From assembly GCF_018991925.1 (NCBI RefSeq), contig NW_024737068.1:879639-943638 (forward strand): 64,000 nucleotides of DNA, read 5' to 3'. The notes below the pieces were generated by a model. The model did not search any database. It was not told the origin of the DNA and saw nothing but the letters and a program-made list of their open reading frames with translations. The position numbers were made by a program, and so were the translations under genes. The stretch comes from Homarus americanus. Taxonomy: Eukaryota; Arthropoda; Malacostraca; Decapoda; Nephropidae. Of the stretch, positions 34,194-46,795 are shown in pieces; positions within the stretch are counted from its first letter, which is position 1, and every line of letters starts with the position of its first letter.

Positions 34194-34325
34194 TAGTGAG
34201 GTCTCCACAACGGACATCTAATCTCCATATAATCCGTTAGATGGGGCGTTTGTTGCACATCTAACGGACCCTCGATATTACAAGACTTTCATCTCTATAT
34301 AGTCCATTAAATAGAGGTGTTGCTG
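34194..34325. mobile_element. Candidate Tigger-like MITE, about 132 bp
   Basis: The left end TAGTGAGGTCTCCACAACGG and the right-end complement CAGCAACACCTCTATTTAAT are loosely inverted, both leading to GGAC, with TA on each side (34192-34193 and 34326-34327). The interior repeats the CTAACGGAC and ATCTCYATATA words. Small size, no frame and TA flanks fit a pogo/Tigger MITE. The ends are diverged. Confidence 0.42.
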
Positions 34326-35839
34326 TACTAATTATTATTATTGTTTACTTTACAGCTTCTTGATATTTTACTGAAAAGAAAAAAGTACATTTCCAGCAGC
34401 TGCAGTGATATAGTCACGCTATTGTTTAACTTGGAGACGGTAGAGAATACTATCATCGGGTGTTAACTGAGAATTTTATCTGAAATTTTAGGCTTTATTT
34501 TCCATAACAGTATACAGTACCCTGGCTAGACTGTTTGATATTATAACCACTCTATCATGATTATGTTAAATACTCATTAGGTGTTAGGTAACATAATGTT
34601 TTTATTGTCTGTCCAATATATGAGTTATTTTATTTTATTTTTTATGTGATAAGGATGCATGAAAGAATCTCGATATAAGTTATGTTTGAAGTTCATGTAA
34701 ATGCAAATGTGCCTTTGTTTTACAGTTTATGTTATGGTGTATGTGTTCTGTGCTTCTCATCATGCAGTCCAAATAATGATATTAATTATTTTTGTTGATA
34801 TTATGGATTAAGGGTTGAAGTTGAGTTTCTTAATTACAACAAGTAAATCCTTTGTGGCTTTTTTTTTTTTTTTTACACAGTAACAAGTATTTACTCTTCA
34901 GTGTAGAGGTCTGTATCTCCAGCTTATCTTTGTTCCTTAAGGAAAATATTCTGCCAAATTTAAACACTGTATTAGTCTTATGTTGCTGTCCATGTCTCAG
35001 GTGGAAACTGAAGCAACAGTAATTTTTAGGGAATAGCAGCACAGACTCACAAGTTATTTTTTTTTTAATGTAAACTTGTAGGCCAAAAAATTTCATTGTT
35101 TTGGTAATTGTAGGTGTGACCTTATTTTTGTCAATCAATCAATCCAGGAAAAATGAGGCAGGGAGGTCAGGTCAGGTCACAGTCGTCATCCCTACATTCA
35201 ACCCTCCGTTCCCAGGATCAAAACTAATTTTAAGACTTCAGTGCTCTTCAAATCTCAAGTTTTCTAGGGTAGGTGATATATTACCAACAAAGTATGTCAA
35301 GGGAAGGTTTGCTGTACCGGTGATGAACAATACAAGTATTTGTGTCCTTGCCAATTCTGTGTGCATTATAAATGGATTATGTGCACCTTATTTGCTACCT
35401 AACATTGAACTCTGGGAATATGCGAGAAATATTTTTTGAACTCATATTTATATGTCAACAGGATGTGAGCCCTTGACTAATTTTGTGATGTAATTCACTC
35501 TTTCTTGTCTTGACAGTTGCCTTTGGACATTTTGTACAGATCTGTACATATGAAAATATTGTAAAAAATGGGTATTTTCTTCCTTTACCAAATAAATAAG
35601 AAAGCAAAGAAACCTTGTTTTATTCCCAAGTGGGGAGTACATGTGGTACTGTATAATCATTACAATACATGTACAGTATTCAAATTATAGTTTATCCTAA
35701 CCCATTTTTTCCAGTGTTGTTAGTAATAGGATTTTCAAATACTGTACAGTAATTGATAAAAAAATCGAATGTTTATTTTCCATAACTTAGGTTTAGGATG
35801 AGACTTTCACCAAAAACCTGAACTACAGGTTAGACCTCA

Positions 35840-36745
35840 GACATGACCTGTGAGTTGATCAGGACCAAATCCAGAGGTTCAGATTTCAGATTTGCCCCCG
35901 AGGGGGCTAGTTTATTGGGCACCCCCTTACATCCTGTGCAAGGTGAAGCGCAGAAGCGTTTACAGCGCCCAACAGGGAAGTATGAAAAGTTCATCCTTGC
36001 CTTTATGACTCGTACATTAAGGGCGTAAAAGCCTGAAGGGTCATAGGTTCTGTCAAGTTACATAAAGTGAGAGAATGATGAGTGTGTGGGGGGGGAAAGT
36101 TCCCGGTACATTTTATCTGTTTATGGCAAAGAGTGGCAGGCCTGTGACTAGGAGGAGGGATATCTGGTCTGGGAGGGAAGAGGTGTTGGTAACGGCTGGG
36201 GACCTATAGGAGGAGGTCATAGGGCAAGTGAGGATGTAGTGAGAGAGGGTGTGAGAGTCGGGTTGGCCACAAAGTTTACAAACAGTGCGGTGAGGCTCAG
36301 GGTTGCCAATGTACTCCCATAGGTACCTGTACCCTAGGCGCAGTCTCATGTATATAAGCTGTTGAGATCGAGTCAGGGATTGATATTCTTTGTAGTGGCG
36401 GTTGTCGTCACCGGTTACAGCGTCATAGTGGCATAGTGTGATACTACCCCGTTGTTTCAGGTGTGTCCAATTTTCGTTGAGTGCCTCTCGTTGTGTGGCG
36501 TGTATGCGAGATTTGAGATGATTCAGGGAGAGGGCGAGAGTGGCTTCAGTATCTTCTTCTTGTGTAGCTTCTTTGGCAAGCCGATCAACAGTGTCACAGG
36601 CAGTTATTCCTATATGTGACGGAATCCAAAGAAACTTGACACGGATGTCATCAGTTTGTTCTAGCCTGCCGACGGCGGCTAGGGTGTGTTGGGCGGCAGG
36701 GGAGGAGGGTGAGAAGGAAGGAAGGAAGGTTACAGTGTTGGACAA
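35840..36745 (-). mobile_element. 5'-truncated non-LTR retrotransposon with RNase H
   Basis: The minus-strand frame at 36113-36745 is the 3' coding end of a non-LTR element, followed by a 3' UTR reaching to about 35840-35910. On the minus strand an AATAAA (complement of TTTATT at 35911-35916) and a hairpin from GCCCCCGAGGGGGC (35896-35909) mark the 3' end. The 5' side stops abruptly around 36745, as truncated reverse transcripts do. Confidence 0.72.
36113..36745 (-). pseudogene. RNase H C-terminal half plus zinc-knuckle tail of a non-LTR element
   Basis: The 210-codon frame contains VKFLWIPSHIGI...CDTVDRLAKEA at about residues 35-60, the His- and Asp-containing last motif of retrotransposon RNase H domains (WxPxHxGxxxND-type, here with CD in place of ND). 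It is followed by a helical region and a Cys/His tail, CKLCGQPDSHTLSHYILTCP, a known ending of I- and Jockey-group elements. The RT and the first half of RNase H are absent and the start is only where the frame opens, so this is a truncated remnant. The frame is otherwise intact for over 600 nt, which suggests a fairly young insertion. Confidence 0.78.
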
Positions 36746-37427
36746 AATCTACAATAAACATATGCCAACTTATGATGCTAATGTACTATTTTAATCACAT
36801 AGTCATTCATAGGCCCCAACCTGGTCACAGGGTTCACAGTTTAGAAATAAAATATATATTCATATATTTTATTCCTGGGACGACCAAGAGAGGGAGCACA
36901 GTACGAGACACCATAAATTTATCCCAGTTTAGCAAGATATTTTTCAACAGTTTTATATGTGAACTTTTATGAAAACTTTTGTTGCCTTTATAAGTAGTTA
37001 TGCAAAGTGTCTAGACAATTTTATCTACAACTATATAATTATACAAGTACTATGAAGACTGAAGAATGTTGAATCGAAGCACTGACAATTTACTTGATTA
37101 GTTGAGAAAAATGTATCAGTGTTGTAGATTAGGCACAGGAGGAGATGAAGGACATATAGTAAAGAAGTTGAGAAGAAATAAAAACAAGTTATACTAAAAT
37201 CCATTAGTGATCCTTCCCTGGGCATGGAAACCTCTAGTAGGTGGCCATTAAATAACAGTAAAGCTGGTTTTGAAAGTGGTGGCTTGGCATTGTGTGTGAG
37301 GATACCGATAGTCCAAGATATAAAATAGTTCATGTAGGTAACATAATAAAATTTAAAAGGATTAAAGACGATAAATCCTCACAATGTAGTGGGAGAAAGA
37401 TGAGAAAATTAAATTGTGTCTTTGAAG

Positions 37428-37493
37428 ATGGCGGGTAATGTGTGGGAGGAAGAAGGACATGTTGTGAGGAGTGGTTGGTGGGAGGGCCGCCAG
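37428..37493 (+). CDS. Putative first coding exon of an unidentified gene
   Basis: ATG in the context GAAGATGGCGGGTAATG opens 22 codons (MAGNVWEEEGHVVRSGWWEG then RQ), ending exactly at CAG/GTGAGT, a perfect donor. AAGATGGCGG is a YY1-type start element often found at translation starts of broadly expressed genes. No downstream exon could be joined with confidence; a distant exon beyond the region is possible. No family is recognised in so short a peptide. Confidence 0.35.
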
Positions 37494-40400
37494 GTGAGTG
37501 TTGTCAGACCTGTCAAGTGGTGGCACCAGTGCGCTATCGACCTGTGTTCACACCTCATCAATTCCCTCCCCATTACTGGATATCTTGTATTTAATGGATT
37601 GATCAGTGCCAGCGGCCCAGGATGTCCGTACGGGAGCTGTACGTTAAGGTAAGTGATCCCTGTGGGAGGTGTAGGACGGGTCAGACCGGTTGAAGAGGGA
37701 GTGAGTGTGTTTCTCGACTCACCACTCTTCCCCCCATATCTCTCTTCTCTGTCCTTGTTAACTCATCTCTTCGCTGTACTTATGAATTAACATATGTCTT
37801 ATCCTCCCTGAGTTGTTAAGGGCAGCTGGTATCGCCTGAGTTTAATGATTTGTCATACTGTACACGGGAATGACGTCTCCTCTCCTGTTGACAGTATTAC
37901 ACTTTTTCTAGAGAATCTGTTTTTACTATTTGTGAATATTATTTGTTTTCGAATAATAATACACGTGTTATTGAGCTGGTTACTAATATTAATATGTTAA
38001 TAAAGAATTGACATGAAAGAAGTGTCAAGTACTTCTTTGAACAGATATTATGAAGCCGTCTGTGAGTTGTATCTGAAAGAGGAACAAAATATTAAGTAAT
38101 ACAGTATTTCAGATTGTACTGAAAATGACACTTAATAGAGTATAAAGATTTATTCATAGTATTTGTCAGCCTCTTGAACTTTACATTGAAGAGAGGAGGT
38201 TAAATTATCATATTTTAGCTTACCATATAATTTTGAAACATTTAATGAATAAGTTGATATATTACCGAGTTTTAATTTTTCCTGGAATGAAGATATAGAA
38301 TGTTCCAAAGACTTCTAAAGTTATGATTACACTTCATTTTATTTTTCTAACATAGCTGGTGTGTTTAGCAGATGATGGTAGTTGTATCAGTTAGGACAGG
38401 GAAATGACTTTACTGCTTTTGAATACTTACACTAATTATTGTACTGTATAAATCGTTTGTAGAGAAGAATGGTTGTTACTGTATATAGATATTTGTTAAC
38501 TGAATATCCTTGTAATTAATTGATAAAATATTACAAATGTGAAAAATAATCTTAAAATATACTTAGGAAATGGCAAGTAGGTCATGTCCCCCAGGCCTTC
38601 AGTGTTTGGTGACTTGAGGGAATCTATAACTGAATTGTGTCTGAATTTATAAAAGGTGATTTTTGCCCACATTACTCAGCCGTTTGTACCTGCAAAATTC
38701 AGATCTACCTGTACCTCTTCTTATGGGTTATACAGATTGACCAAAACACTAAAGGAACAGAGACCATAAGCTACTTGCTATTACTTAATTTTAGTTATAG
38801 GTAATTCAAAGATGTTATTTTTCATATTTTTAACACTGGATTTGTTAACTATAAGTACAGTCACTCAAAATGTCTTTACTTGGGGTGATCGATGAATTTC
38901 AGAATGAACACTGCGACTCCTGTTGTCTCGGTACGATTGTCAAAATCCTTCCGTCAATTGTGTCATATTTTCTCAACATAATATTGTATAAATATTTTTT
39001 TTTTAGGAACAAATGTTCAATAAACAAAATACTACTAACTTGTAATTCACTGGTGCCCATTGTAAAGTATTACCTTTTAATAGTGAGTTCTTCTTGATTG
39101 AATTTTGAATGAGTACGTTCGTTGGGAATTATTTGTTTAATTATCGACTAACTTTTATTTCGCTGGTGCCTTGTGTTGGGGGTCTTGGGCTTCGTTTGTT
39201 GTGGAACACCGAGCTAAGTCTAGAACTGACGTGCACTAACAGCATGTGGCCACCGAAGTAACCTTTAGCTATGCTTCTATTCATCGCACTCTTTGTCTTC
39301 AAGAATTGTTAACCGTAAAAGCTCTCCATGTTTGTGTAATTCTATAATACAGTAAATGGATGTAATTTTGTCATATGGGTGAAAATGCCCGAACTAACTC
39401 CTTTATACAGTGCTTACTTGGGTTTGTTTCTTGATTTTCCAAAGAATTTAATTTTTGAGAGCATTCTTTTAAAATCTGGAATATTCCAATGCATAAATGA
39501 ACCCCAACTGTGGCACTGTCTATATATGCTGTACCATTGACACTTCAGCAAATTGATAGTACAGTATATTATCAGTCGCTGCACATTGTCTGAGTTTATC
39601 ACTGAGTATGCTTTGATGGTTCATTCCTGCTCAAATCATACATTGTTAAGTGATATCAGTACTGTACCAAGGTTTTGTTACTTTGCTAAAGCATCCAAGA
39701 CATGTGGGCAGTGGCATAGAGGATGAAAATAAAGAAGAGCCAATCAGTTGTGAAGAGGATAAAAGTAAAAGTAATGAAGATGGTTTCCTTTTAATAGAAC
39801 ATAACTTTTTTATCTACTCACCTGGCCTAAATAATCCTTCATCCTCTAGAGTCAGTCCTGGTTATTCAAGCTATAGAAACTGAGGGCAAACAGCCTGTGA
39901 AACTGTGACCAGAACAGAACAGACATTTTGGTGATCAGTTATATGTTATGCAGGTCGTATGGTTTAGATATTTACCTGGAACTAACTAATGGAAACTGAA
40001 GTCATGTCAGTACGATACAGTGCAGTATTTACAATAGGCCTTATAAGTGACTTTTGAAACTAATGTATAATTTTCATTGATTTAAATTTTACTGTTAAGG
40101 CAGCTTCTCTGTAAGGTTATTCCAGTTGTTGGTAATTCTCTGAGAAACACACATTATGCTAATTGCCTCAATTTCTTTAAATGGCAGGACACTCATTGAA
40201 CATGTAATTATGTAATAACATTTAATGATGTGGTTTATTATTTATATTGGTGTATCAGCTTGGGAAAAGGTTGAAGATTTTAGTGACCATCTTTCTGTCA
40301 GTTATCACTGCAGAAGTATGACTCACACAAAAGTATATATACAGTACTGTACTGTACCCCGTAGTGTACAATTTATAGTACTGTATTTTACTAAATTATT

Positions 40401-40971
40401 TTATTTAATTTTTAGTTTAGAAAGTATATCTAGTGGTGCAGTATTATGTGGGATAGTGATAATGATGGCTGCAGTATTTGTAGTTAAGCATTTGACATAC
40501 TGTAACTTAATGTCATATCACAATACTGTACAGTACAGTAAATACTGTTACTCCACTTCATGTCTGCTAAGAGTTTGAACTGTTGAGTTGCCTTCTGAGA
40601 CTTTTGAGAGAGATCAATAAATTTTGAAATACTGTACTGTACTTTACTGAAAATTACTGTAGTTAATAGGAAGTACAGTATCCCATATCCTGTAACTGTA
40701 CTGTATTATTATTGGCTTACTTTCAGTGAAAAAATGTATTTTATTAAATTGTTAAAGTAGACAGTTAACTAGAAGCTTATGTTCCAGACGTCAGAGAGAA
40801 CCATAGAGGGTTTGTGGTCTGTGGTTACCTTGTCTTAAATAGCTAGTCTTCACAGAGAGCTAGTATATTGCTACTATTATTACTGTAATTTTTGTCCAGG
40901 TGTGCCAACACGTGAGTTATGTCCTCATTGATGACACTTGGTCAGACTAGTGCAGAGAGAGAGAGAGAGAG
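37494..40971. other. Non-coding or intronic AT-rich DNA
   Basis: No exon is supported. An open frame at about 39710-39883 with acidic and Ser-rich content (EDENKEEPISCEEDKSKSNED) ends at TGA 39883 and could be a terminal exon of the gene starting at 37428, but acceptor and phase cannot be settled. Confidence 0.25.
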
Positions 40972-41507
40972 TTTTTTTTTTTTTTTAACGGTTTATTGAA
41001 AGAGCTTGGCAGCCAGAAGGCTGAAAATATACAGTTACATATTTGGGGAATGGGTTTCGAATTATAAATAATATACAAGTAACATAAGTGATACAAATAA
41101 GATATATAATAACTAGATGGGGAAAAGCTCAAACTACAGTTCATTTCAACATAGTGACAGTGCAAGAAGTAGTATTTACTGGGAGTGAATACACTGGTTT
41201 ATTACAAGTTATTGATAATTTTCACAAAGGTTGGGACTGGGCTGTTCTTATAGCGATCAGTTCGTGCACGTATGGGCTGGATGCGGTTGTGGTGTCGAAC
41301 AGCAATTCTCGGGCTAGGGATCTCAGGTGGTAGTAGGAGCCGGTGTCGAGGATGGTGTAGAAGCTTCTTACCAAATTTGTAGATGAGGTCGTGGTGATGG
41401 TCAGTGAGAGTCGAAAGGGTCAGTGTGTTGAGCGCTTCTTGATATGTGGAGTAGGAAGGGGAGAGAATAATCTTGCATGCCCTCTTTTGCACTTTTTCTA
41501 GGTGTTT
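40972..41507 (-). mobile_element. 3' end of a non-LTR retrotransposon, cut by the assembly gap
   Basis: On the minus strand the sequence ends CAATAAACCGTT followed by about 14 A (complement of 40973-40986), a polyadenylated 3' end, next to a short (GA)n. The coding tail lies at 41202-41492 and continues into the gap at 41508. The upstream portion is unknown because of the gap. Confidence 0.7.
41202..41507 (-). pseudogene. Non-LTR reverse transcriptase C-terminal tail
   Basis: The frame reads QKRACKIILSPSYSTYQEAL, then a segment with LLHHPRHRLLLPPEIP and PIRARTDRYKNSPVPTFVKIIN, ending in a stop. The QKRACRIILG...Y..AL...L.tL..R pattern is the typical thumb and C-terminal region after the RT fold in many invertebrate non-LTR elements, notably in crustaceans. 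Only about 100 residues are visible, since the catalytic part lies in the gap or beyond. Whether the complete element is intact cannot be told. Confidence 0.7.
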
Positions 41508-41607
41508 NNNNNNNNNNNNNNNNNNNNNNNNNNNNNNNNNNNNNNNNNNNNNNNNNNNNNNNNNNNNNNNNNNNNNNNNNNNNNNNNNNNNNNNNNNNNN
41601 NNNNNNN
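41508..41607. other. Assembly gap of 100 N
   Basis: Exactly 100 N bases, a conventional placeholder for unknown size. The right flank begins with (GT)n, so the break probably occurred in a microsatellite. Confidence 0.99.
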
Positions 41608-42071
41608 GTGTGTGTGTGTGTTTATTCTCATTTGAATATCGGGTTTCTGAACTTAATTGCTGTTATATTTTTACTGACTGTTGCTCAACACTGTTCTAAG
41701 ACATGTGACAGTGATTGGTCATATACTTAACATCAATATCTAAAAGTTTACTGCTTCAATTTTGTAAACAAAGTTATAGGTAACTGTTAATGAGATGGAA
41801 GGGGGGTGATTGTAGCTAGTAGGCATTCTATTATATACATGTACTGGAGTTAATACTGTCTTTACCTAACATATGTAGCTAAGGTAGAGACATTATTGTT
41901 TGCACGGTATTAATGAGTGGGAGGCCAGGGATTAAGATTGGAAGTACTGTACAGGTGTTATCTCGGAATCTTCCTCAAGATGATTGGTCATGAGTTTAAC
42001 ATCTAGACTTTCTGGTTTTCTGTATAAGAATTTAGTTCACATTAGAGCTGCAAGTTCCTCCTGATATAGAT

Positions 42072-42103
42072 GTACTGTACTGTACTGTACTGTACTGTAC
42101 TGT
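42072..42103. repeat. (GTACT)6 pentamer repeat
   Basis: Six perfect copies of a GTACT pentamer. The same TACTGTAC word is scattered widely in the 15-43 kb region. Confidence 0.9.
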
Positions 42104-43224
42104 CAGTTAGTACACAGTGGCATCAGATGTATTAGTCCCTTATAGAAAATAGGTCTTTTTGCGTGACAAGATTTGGTCATATGATTCCTGAAAATGCGCT
42201 GAAAATTGAGTGTTTGAATTACCAAAATTAATTCAGAAAGATCCAGTGGATTTTACTACTGTAGAATATTAAGAGTTTTAATATTTTCACTCATATTAAT
42301 TACAATTTTCCAGTAAATCACATATAAGATGAATAGGAATAAAATTGAAAATTTCCACTGAAAGTGTTAATCAATGGTACTGTATACAAGTACTCCTGTA
42401 GTGTATCTTGATGCTGTCAGAATACATTGGGACTTATATGTATTCTGTGGTACACTGTAATTATATATTGTACATCTCAGTTCGTTATGTAGTGAAGAAT
42501 TATTTCACTGTGGTTTTATTCATTATATCAAAGTGCAGTAAGTTTCATTCATTTTCTGTGCTGCAGTCAGGATTATTTCTGGCTCGACTGTAACCTAACT
42601 GAGCATTTACCAAACTTCAACTGCTTAATCATAGTTAAAACTTGATTGGTTCATTAAAACCTGATTGGTTAGCCACCGTAATTCAGTATGATTGTCCTTT
42701 TTTTATTCGATGAGAAATTTCTTACAACTGTGCTGACTACGTAATTGCGTCATGATTTAATAGAATTTCTGCACAATAGGGTAATGAAGCTGTTAGGATA
42801 GTCATTTGTTTCTCTCAGTTATTTAACTCCGTTGATAATGGTTTTTTACTAAATTTAATCTGCCTGTAAGTAATTTTTTTTATATTACGTTACCATTGTT
42901 CTGTTTCATTATTAGTATTGTGAGTATGTTTCATAAATTCATTACTGTAAACCTGTATACCGAGTGCTTGCCATTGGTGCACTCTTATTTCGCATATTGA
43001 CAGATATGTTAGCATATCATAAGGAAATTTCAGTATTGCCAATAATATAAAACACGAAGCCATATTTTGAAGCTCCTTAAACATTTTGTGTACCTAGATA
43101 GCAGTAGACTCCCTGTGGTGGAAAGGGAAGATAGAGGATGAAGGTAGACGTGTTTTGTTAAAGAGCCGGGCAGTGATGGCGACTCACGGCTGAGATTTAC
43201 AGGCTGGGATGGGCGAGGCAGCGT

Positions 43225-43690
43225 GAAGTCTTAAAATAGGAACGCGAGGCTCCTGTAAAATTAAGAACGCCAGGCTTATGAAGTTAGAATGCTAAGGTTG
43301 TGAAATAAAAGTGCGAGACTAGTAGGGTCGGCGGAATATGAAATAAGGCCCTTAAAACACCCACAAATGGGACAGGGTAGGCTGTCTAGTGCCTGTACCG
43401 GCAGACAATAACTAACCCATGACACAACCCAAACACACTATTAGCTTAACTAGGCGGTCAGCCCGCCCTCTCTTACCTCCTCCTGAATTTCTTCAATTTC
43501 CGAACTATAACTTCCTTCCCCCACCTCTAATCTTCCTTCATTCCTCCTTTCCCTACAAAAAAAAAAGTAAAATGAACGCGAAACTTGTAAACGAGAGCAC
43601 GAGGCTTGTAAATTAGTACGAGACTTGTGAATACGAGCTTGAATCTTGTAAGTCGGAGCATGAGACTTAGAGCTTGTAAGTGAGAGCATG
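43225..43690. repeat. Degenerate 20-24-bp GCGAGGCTTGTAAATTA-type repeat, two blocks
   Basis: Diverged copies of GAACGCGAGGCTCCTGTAA occur at 43238-43330, and of GAGCACGAGGCTTGTAAATT at 43571-43690. About 240 bp of unrelated sequence lies between the blocks. Copy lengths vary from 18 to 29 bp. Confidence 0.6.
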
Positions 43691-43699
43691 AAGTATGCA

Positions 43700-46085
43700 T
43701 ATTTTGTACACAGACTCTGGTCTACCCGGCACTAATTAAAATTACAAGCCAGACGGACGCGGGTGTTTAGCCACTTGCCCGAATAAATAATTCCATTACA
43801 AGATTCGCGAAGCTATTGTTTATTTTTAACGAATTACTGCGCTTCTACAGCTAAGGTATTTAAGTGTGTATTCTAGCTTAGTAAATACACTAGTTAAACT
43901 GTGTGATGTTAAGGTTAGTGCATCCCTCTGTGTTTGTGCGCATGTGTGTGGCCAATAGCCATGACCCGCAGCACATCGTGATTCTCTGTGGTCAGGCCGG
44001 GTTTATCTTCCTCCCTCATCTATGCATCAAAAAGAAGTAAGTTTTTTTTATTGTTGGGAGGGGGGATCCGGTAATGAGTCATGAGGCGTGAAGCATAATT
44101 TTATAATCTTAAATATCGCCGCCTTTTAATTCGTAGATTGAATAAATTATCTCCCAAGCGCTTGAAGGTAATTATCTTATTTACTTCAGCTGTGGCGCCT
44201 TGAAATGTTGAAGATGGTGCATTGATTTAAAATCTCACGTGTATTAGTATTACTATAGGTAGTAACACCTCATACAAATAAATTCTCACTTGTAGTAAAT
44301 TACCTCATTATTAAAGCACAAACGCCATTGAAGGTATTATGGCTATGTATAAATTGCCACGTATATTATTAGACTTTACAAAGTTTACAGTTTTACACGG
44401 ATATGAATAAAAAATTAATCTCCGTGCAGGAAACTGTTGTAGTGAAGTGCTGTTTTGGTTCCTCGAGTGTTGTGTATCGTGGGACTTAAGGAGTGGTAAT
44501 GTAATTGTGAGGATTTTAGATTATAATGGGATCGTGTAAAATAAGGATTCATTAAGGAACTTTGGGTTGGATTGTTATTAAAGACATGTGATGGAAGTGT
44601 ACTTAAGAAGATAATTTTATGCCATATGATAAGTTTAAAAAACATTACATATTCAAGACGGAAAGATCGGCAGCTTATATTCACACTGGCTCAAGGCAAG
44701 CATTCATGGCCTTCACATGTGCCACGTTTCTCGCTGGTATCTTGGCGTATTCCATGTTGACTGAAGGAACGTCATCATACACAGTCCCCAGCTGATTACA
44801 GGAAGATTAATTTGTGGTGGTGAAGCTGATAAGGTGGTGATGATCCCTCTGTTATCTATACTGCACTGGGTGATGCTTCCTATCCTTGTTTCAGACATGG
44901 TAAAAAAAAATTTCGAATCCAATTTTCTCGTAATATCAAAACTGTCAGTTGCAACACGGCGAAAAAATGATTCCGGTTACGGTGTTATCTTACGTTGTGT
45001 GAAATTTAGAAAGCACAATTTACTGAACTTCTGAATATTCGAATATTTTCTTAATTGATAGGCAAAATATTAACGTTTGCTTAATTAGATACGTGTATTT
45101 AATGTTTATGACGAGGCTCTTTGACGGACTTCGTGAGATCGTCTCTAATTATAGACCGGTGTATGCCTGCTGTGTTATGTATGAAGCCGAGTGTCATTGC
45201 CACCATGACACGTGACAGGCGAACGTGACATCCGGAGTGTCAGATCTGGTGGTGGTGGGTGGTTCATACGTGGTGTTATTTGGTTAATAGCCTCCTGGTG
45301 GTTGTGGTAGTAGTTGTGGTGGATTTGGGTATCGGAATTTAGTAACGGTAATAGTAGGAGTAGTTATGGCGAAAGGAGATGCAAGGAAAGATTAATAAAA
45401 CAACTTGAAGGATAACAAATATCAATAATAGCAGAGGAGGAAGAGAACAGTAGTAACGGTGGCTGCGGCAGGGGACACCGCCACCACAACAGACGCATAC
45501 ATACGAGATGAGATAAAGGTTTTAAAGTGAAATACGAGGGAGGGATGGAGGACAGGCGCCGGGGTGGTGGAGAAACACCCAGATGCGCTCTCACTGCACC
45601 TTGGCTTGTATTATTCGATAAGTTGTGTTTGCCTCTCAATGGTGGTTCGCTGTTGGGAGTTTGAAGACTTTTAAGCCATCAACCGTCGAGTGGTCTGTGT
45701 TGCAGAAGAAAATAGATTAAAACACGTTGAAGTCATTTTTCTGGTGAAGTCGATTTTTAGTTACACTTCCGGTGACATCTGGTTTATGATATCATCAAAA
45801 TATACAAAAAAACATGGGAATTATATACTGTGCGTAATTTATATCTACCTAAACGTGTACCGTCAAGGTTTAGATACGTTTGCGAACATATTTAGGTAAT
45901 TACATGGGGATTACTGTAACTTTATTCTTAAATTGTACTTTTAGTGATGAATTTAATAAAGGTTTGTATCTGATGGTGACTGACGTTGGTAGGAAGTTTG
46001 TTGATGGCTGGTCGTGGGTTATCATTGGTGGAGGACTGTACCTACACTCTTGGGGGCTAGTTTTGATTGGCTATTATTTTTGAAA
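43700..46085. other. AT-rich non-coding DNA
   Basis: No gene is supported. Open frames of up to 91 codons are present in both strands but show no recognisable domain or splice-consistent partner. Confidence 0.35.
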
Positions 46086-46104
46086 CCGAAATGTATACTG
46101 TACT

Positions 46105-46205
46105 CTCTCAGCCTCCTGCCTCACCCCCTACCACTCTCACCCCACCCCCTCGCACTACCAGCACCCCTATTTACCACCCACTAACAACACTACTACCCCC
46201 GTGCA
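46105..46205. repeat. C-rich low-complexity stretch
   Basis: CACCCC- and CTACC-rich sequence of about 100 bp with almost no G. No gene. Confidence 0.6.
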
Positions 46206-46559
46206 TCACTATTTACTGCATTTGAATATAGATTAATGTTATATTTATTCATACTGTACATTTTATCGAATACAGTTTAGTGTTAGCGACAGAGAAAAGA
46301 GTTAAACAGGAAAATTATTTTATCTCCCAGGTGCACGAGTGATAAAACTTACTAGCTCCCTGGTGTAACTCACCCAGCAATCGCTCTGAGGACGTTGTTG
46401 GAGCAGGCTTCCCATCCCATCCTTGAAACTATGGCAAGATAACACATGTGCTCTTGATAAGTGTATCCTGGGTGTGGAAGTGTCAATACTGCACGAACTC
46501 TGCATAAATTTAACATCAGTATTATGTAGAATTGGTTCATCATTACGTCACATTACCTA

Positions 46560-46795
46560 TAAGACTACATGTACAGGTGGGTTCCATAGGCATGACAGCT
46601 TGATAGGGACTGTTTGGATACTAAACCTTCGGTACACAAGGAGGCAGCGAGACCGGGCACTGTACTTAACCGCCTTCACTTCCCCATGTGTAAAGTTGGG
46701 GTTCCCATCTACATCTGGGTGGACTTGGGATCGAACCAGTGACCCTGAGGATAAGAGTCGAGCGTTATATCCACTCGGCCGCCGCAACTGCTGGA
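46560..46795 (-). mobile_element. tRNA-derived SINE, minus strand
   Basis: On the minus strand the head reads GCGGCGGCCGAGTGGATATA (A box) and about 40 bases later GGTTCGATCCC (B box; + strand complement at about 46727-46737), with CTCTTATCCTCAGGGTC between, similar to a tRNA anticodon arm region. A body follows toward 46560. The 3' acceptor arm is not complementary to the head, so it is a SINE or pseudogene rather than a functional tRNA. It differs from the SINE at 9366. Confidence 0.68.

Noticed and set aside
35101..35439. 112-codon plus-strand frame
   Set aside because: No recognised domain or splice partner; AT-rich surroundings make a chance frame plausible.
39650..39883. 77-codon frame with acidic C-terminus as a complete gene
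   Set aside because: No convincing start, acceptor choice is ambiguous and no family is recognised; kept only as a possible terminal exon in the region note.
46725..46795. Functional tRNA gene on the minus strand
   Set aside because: A and B boxes are present but the acceptor stem does not pair and a non-tRNA body follows; SINE is the better call.
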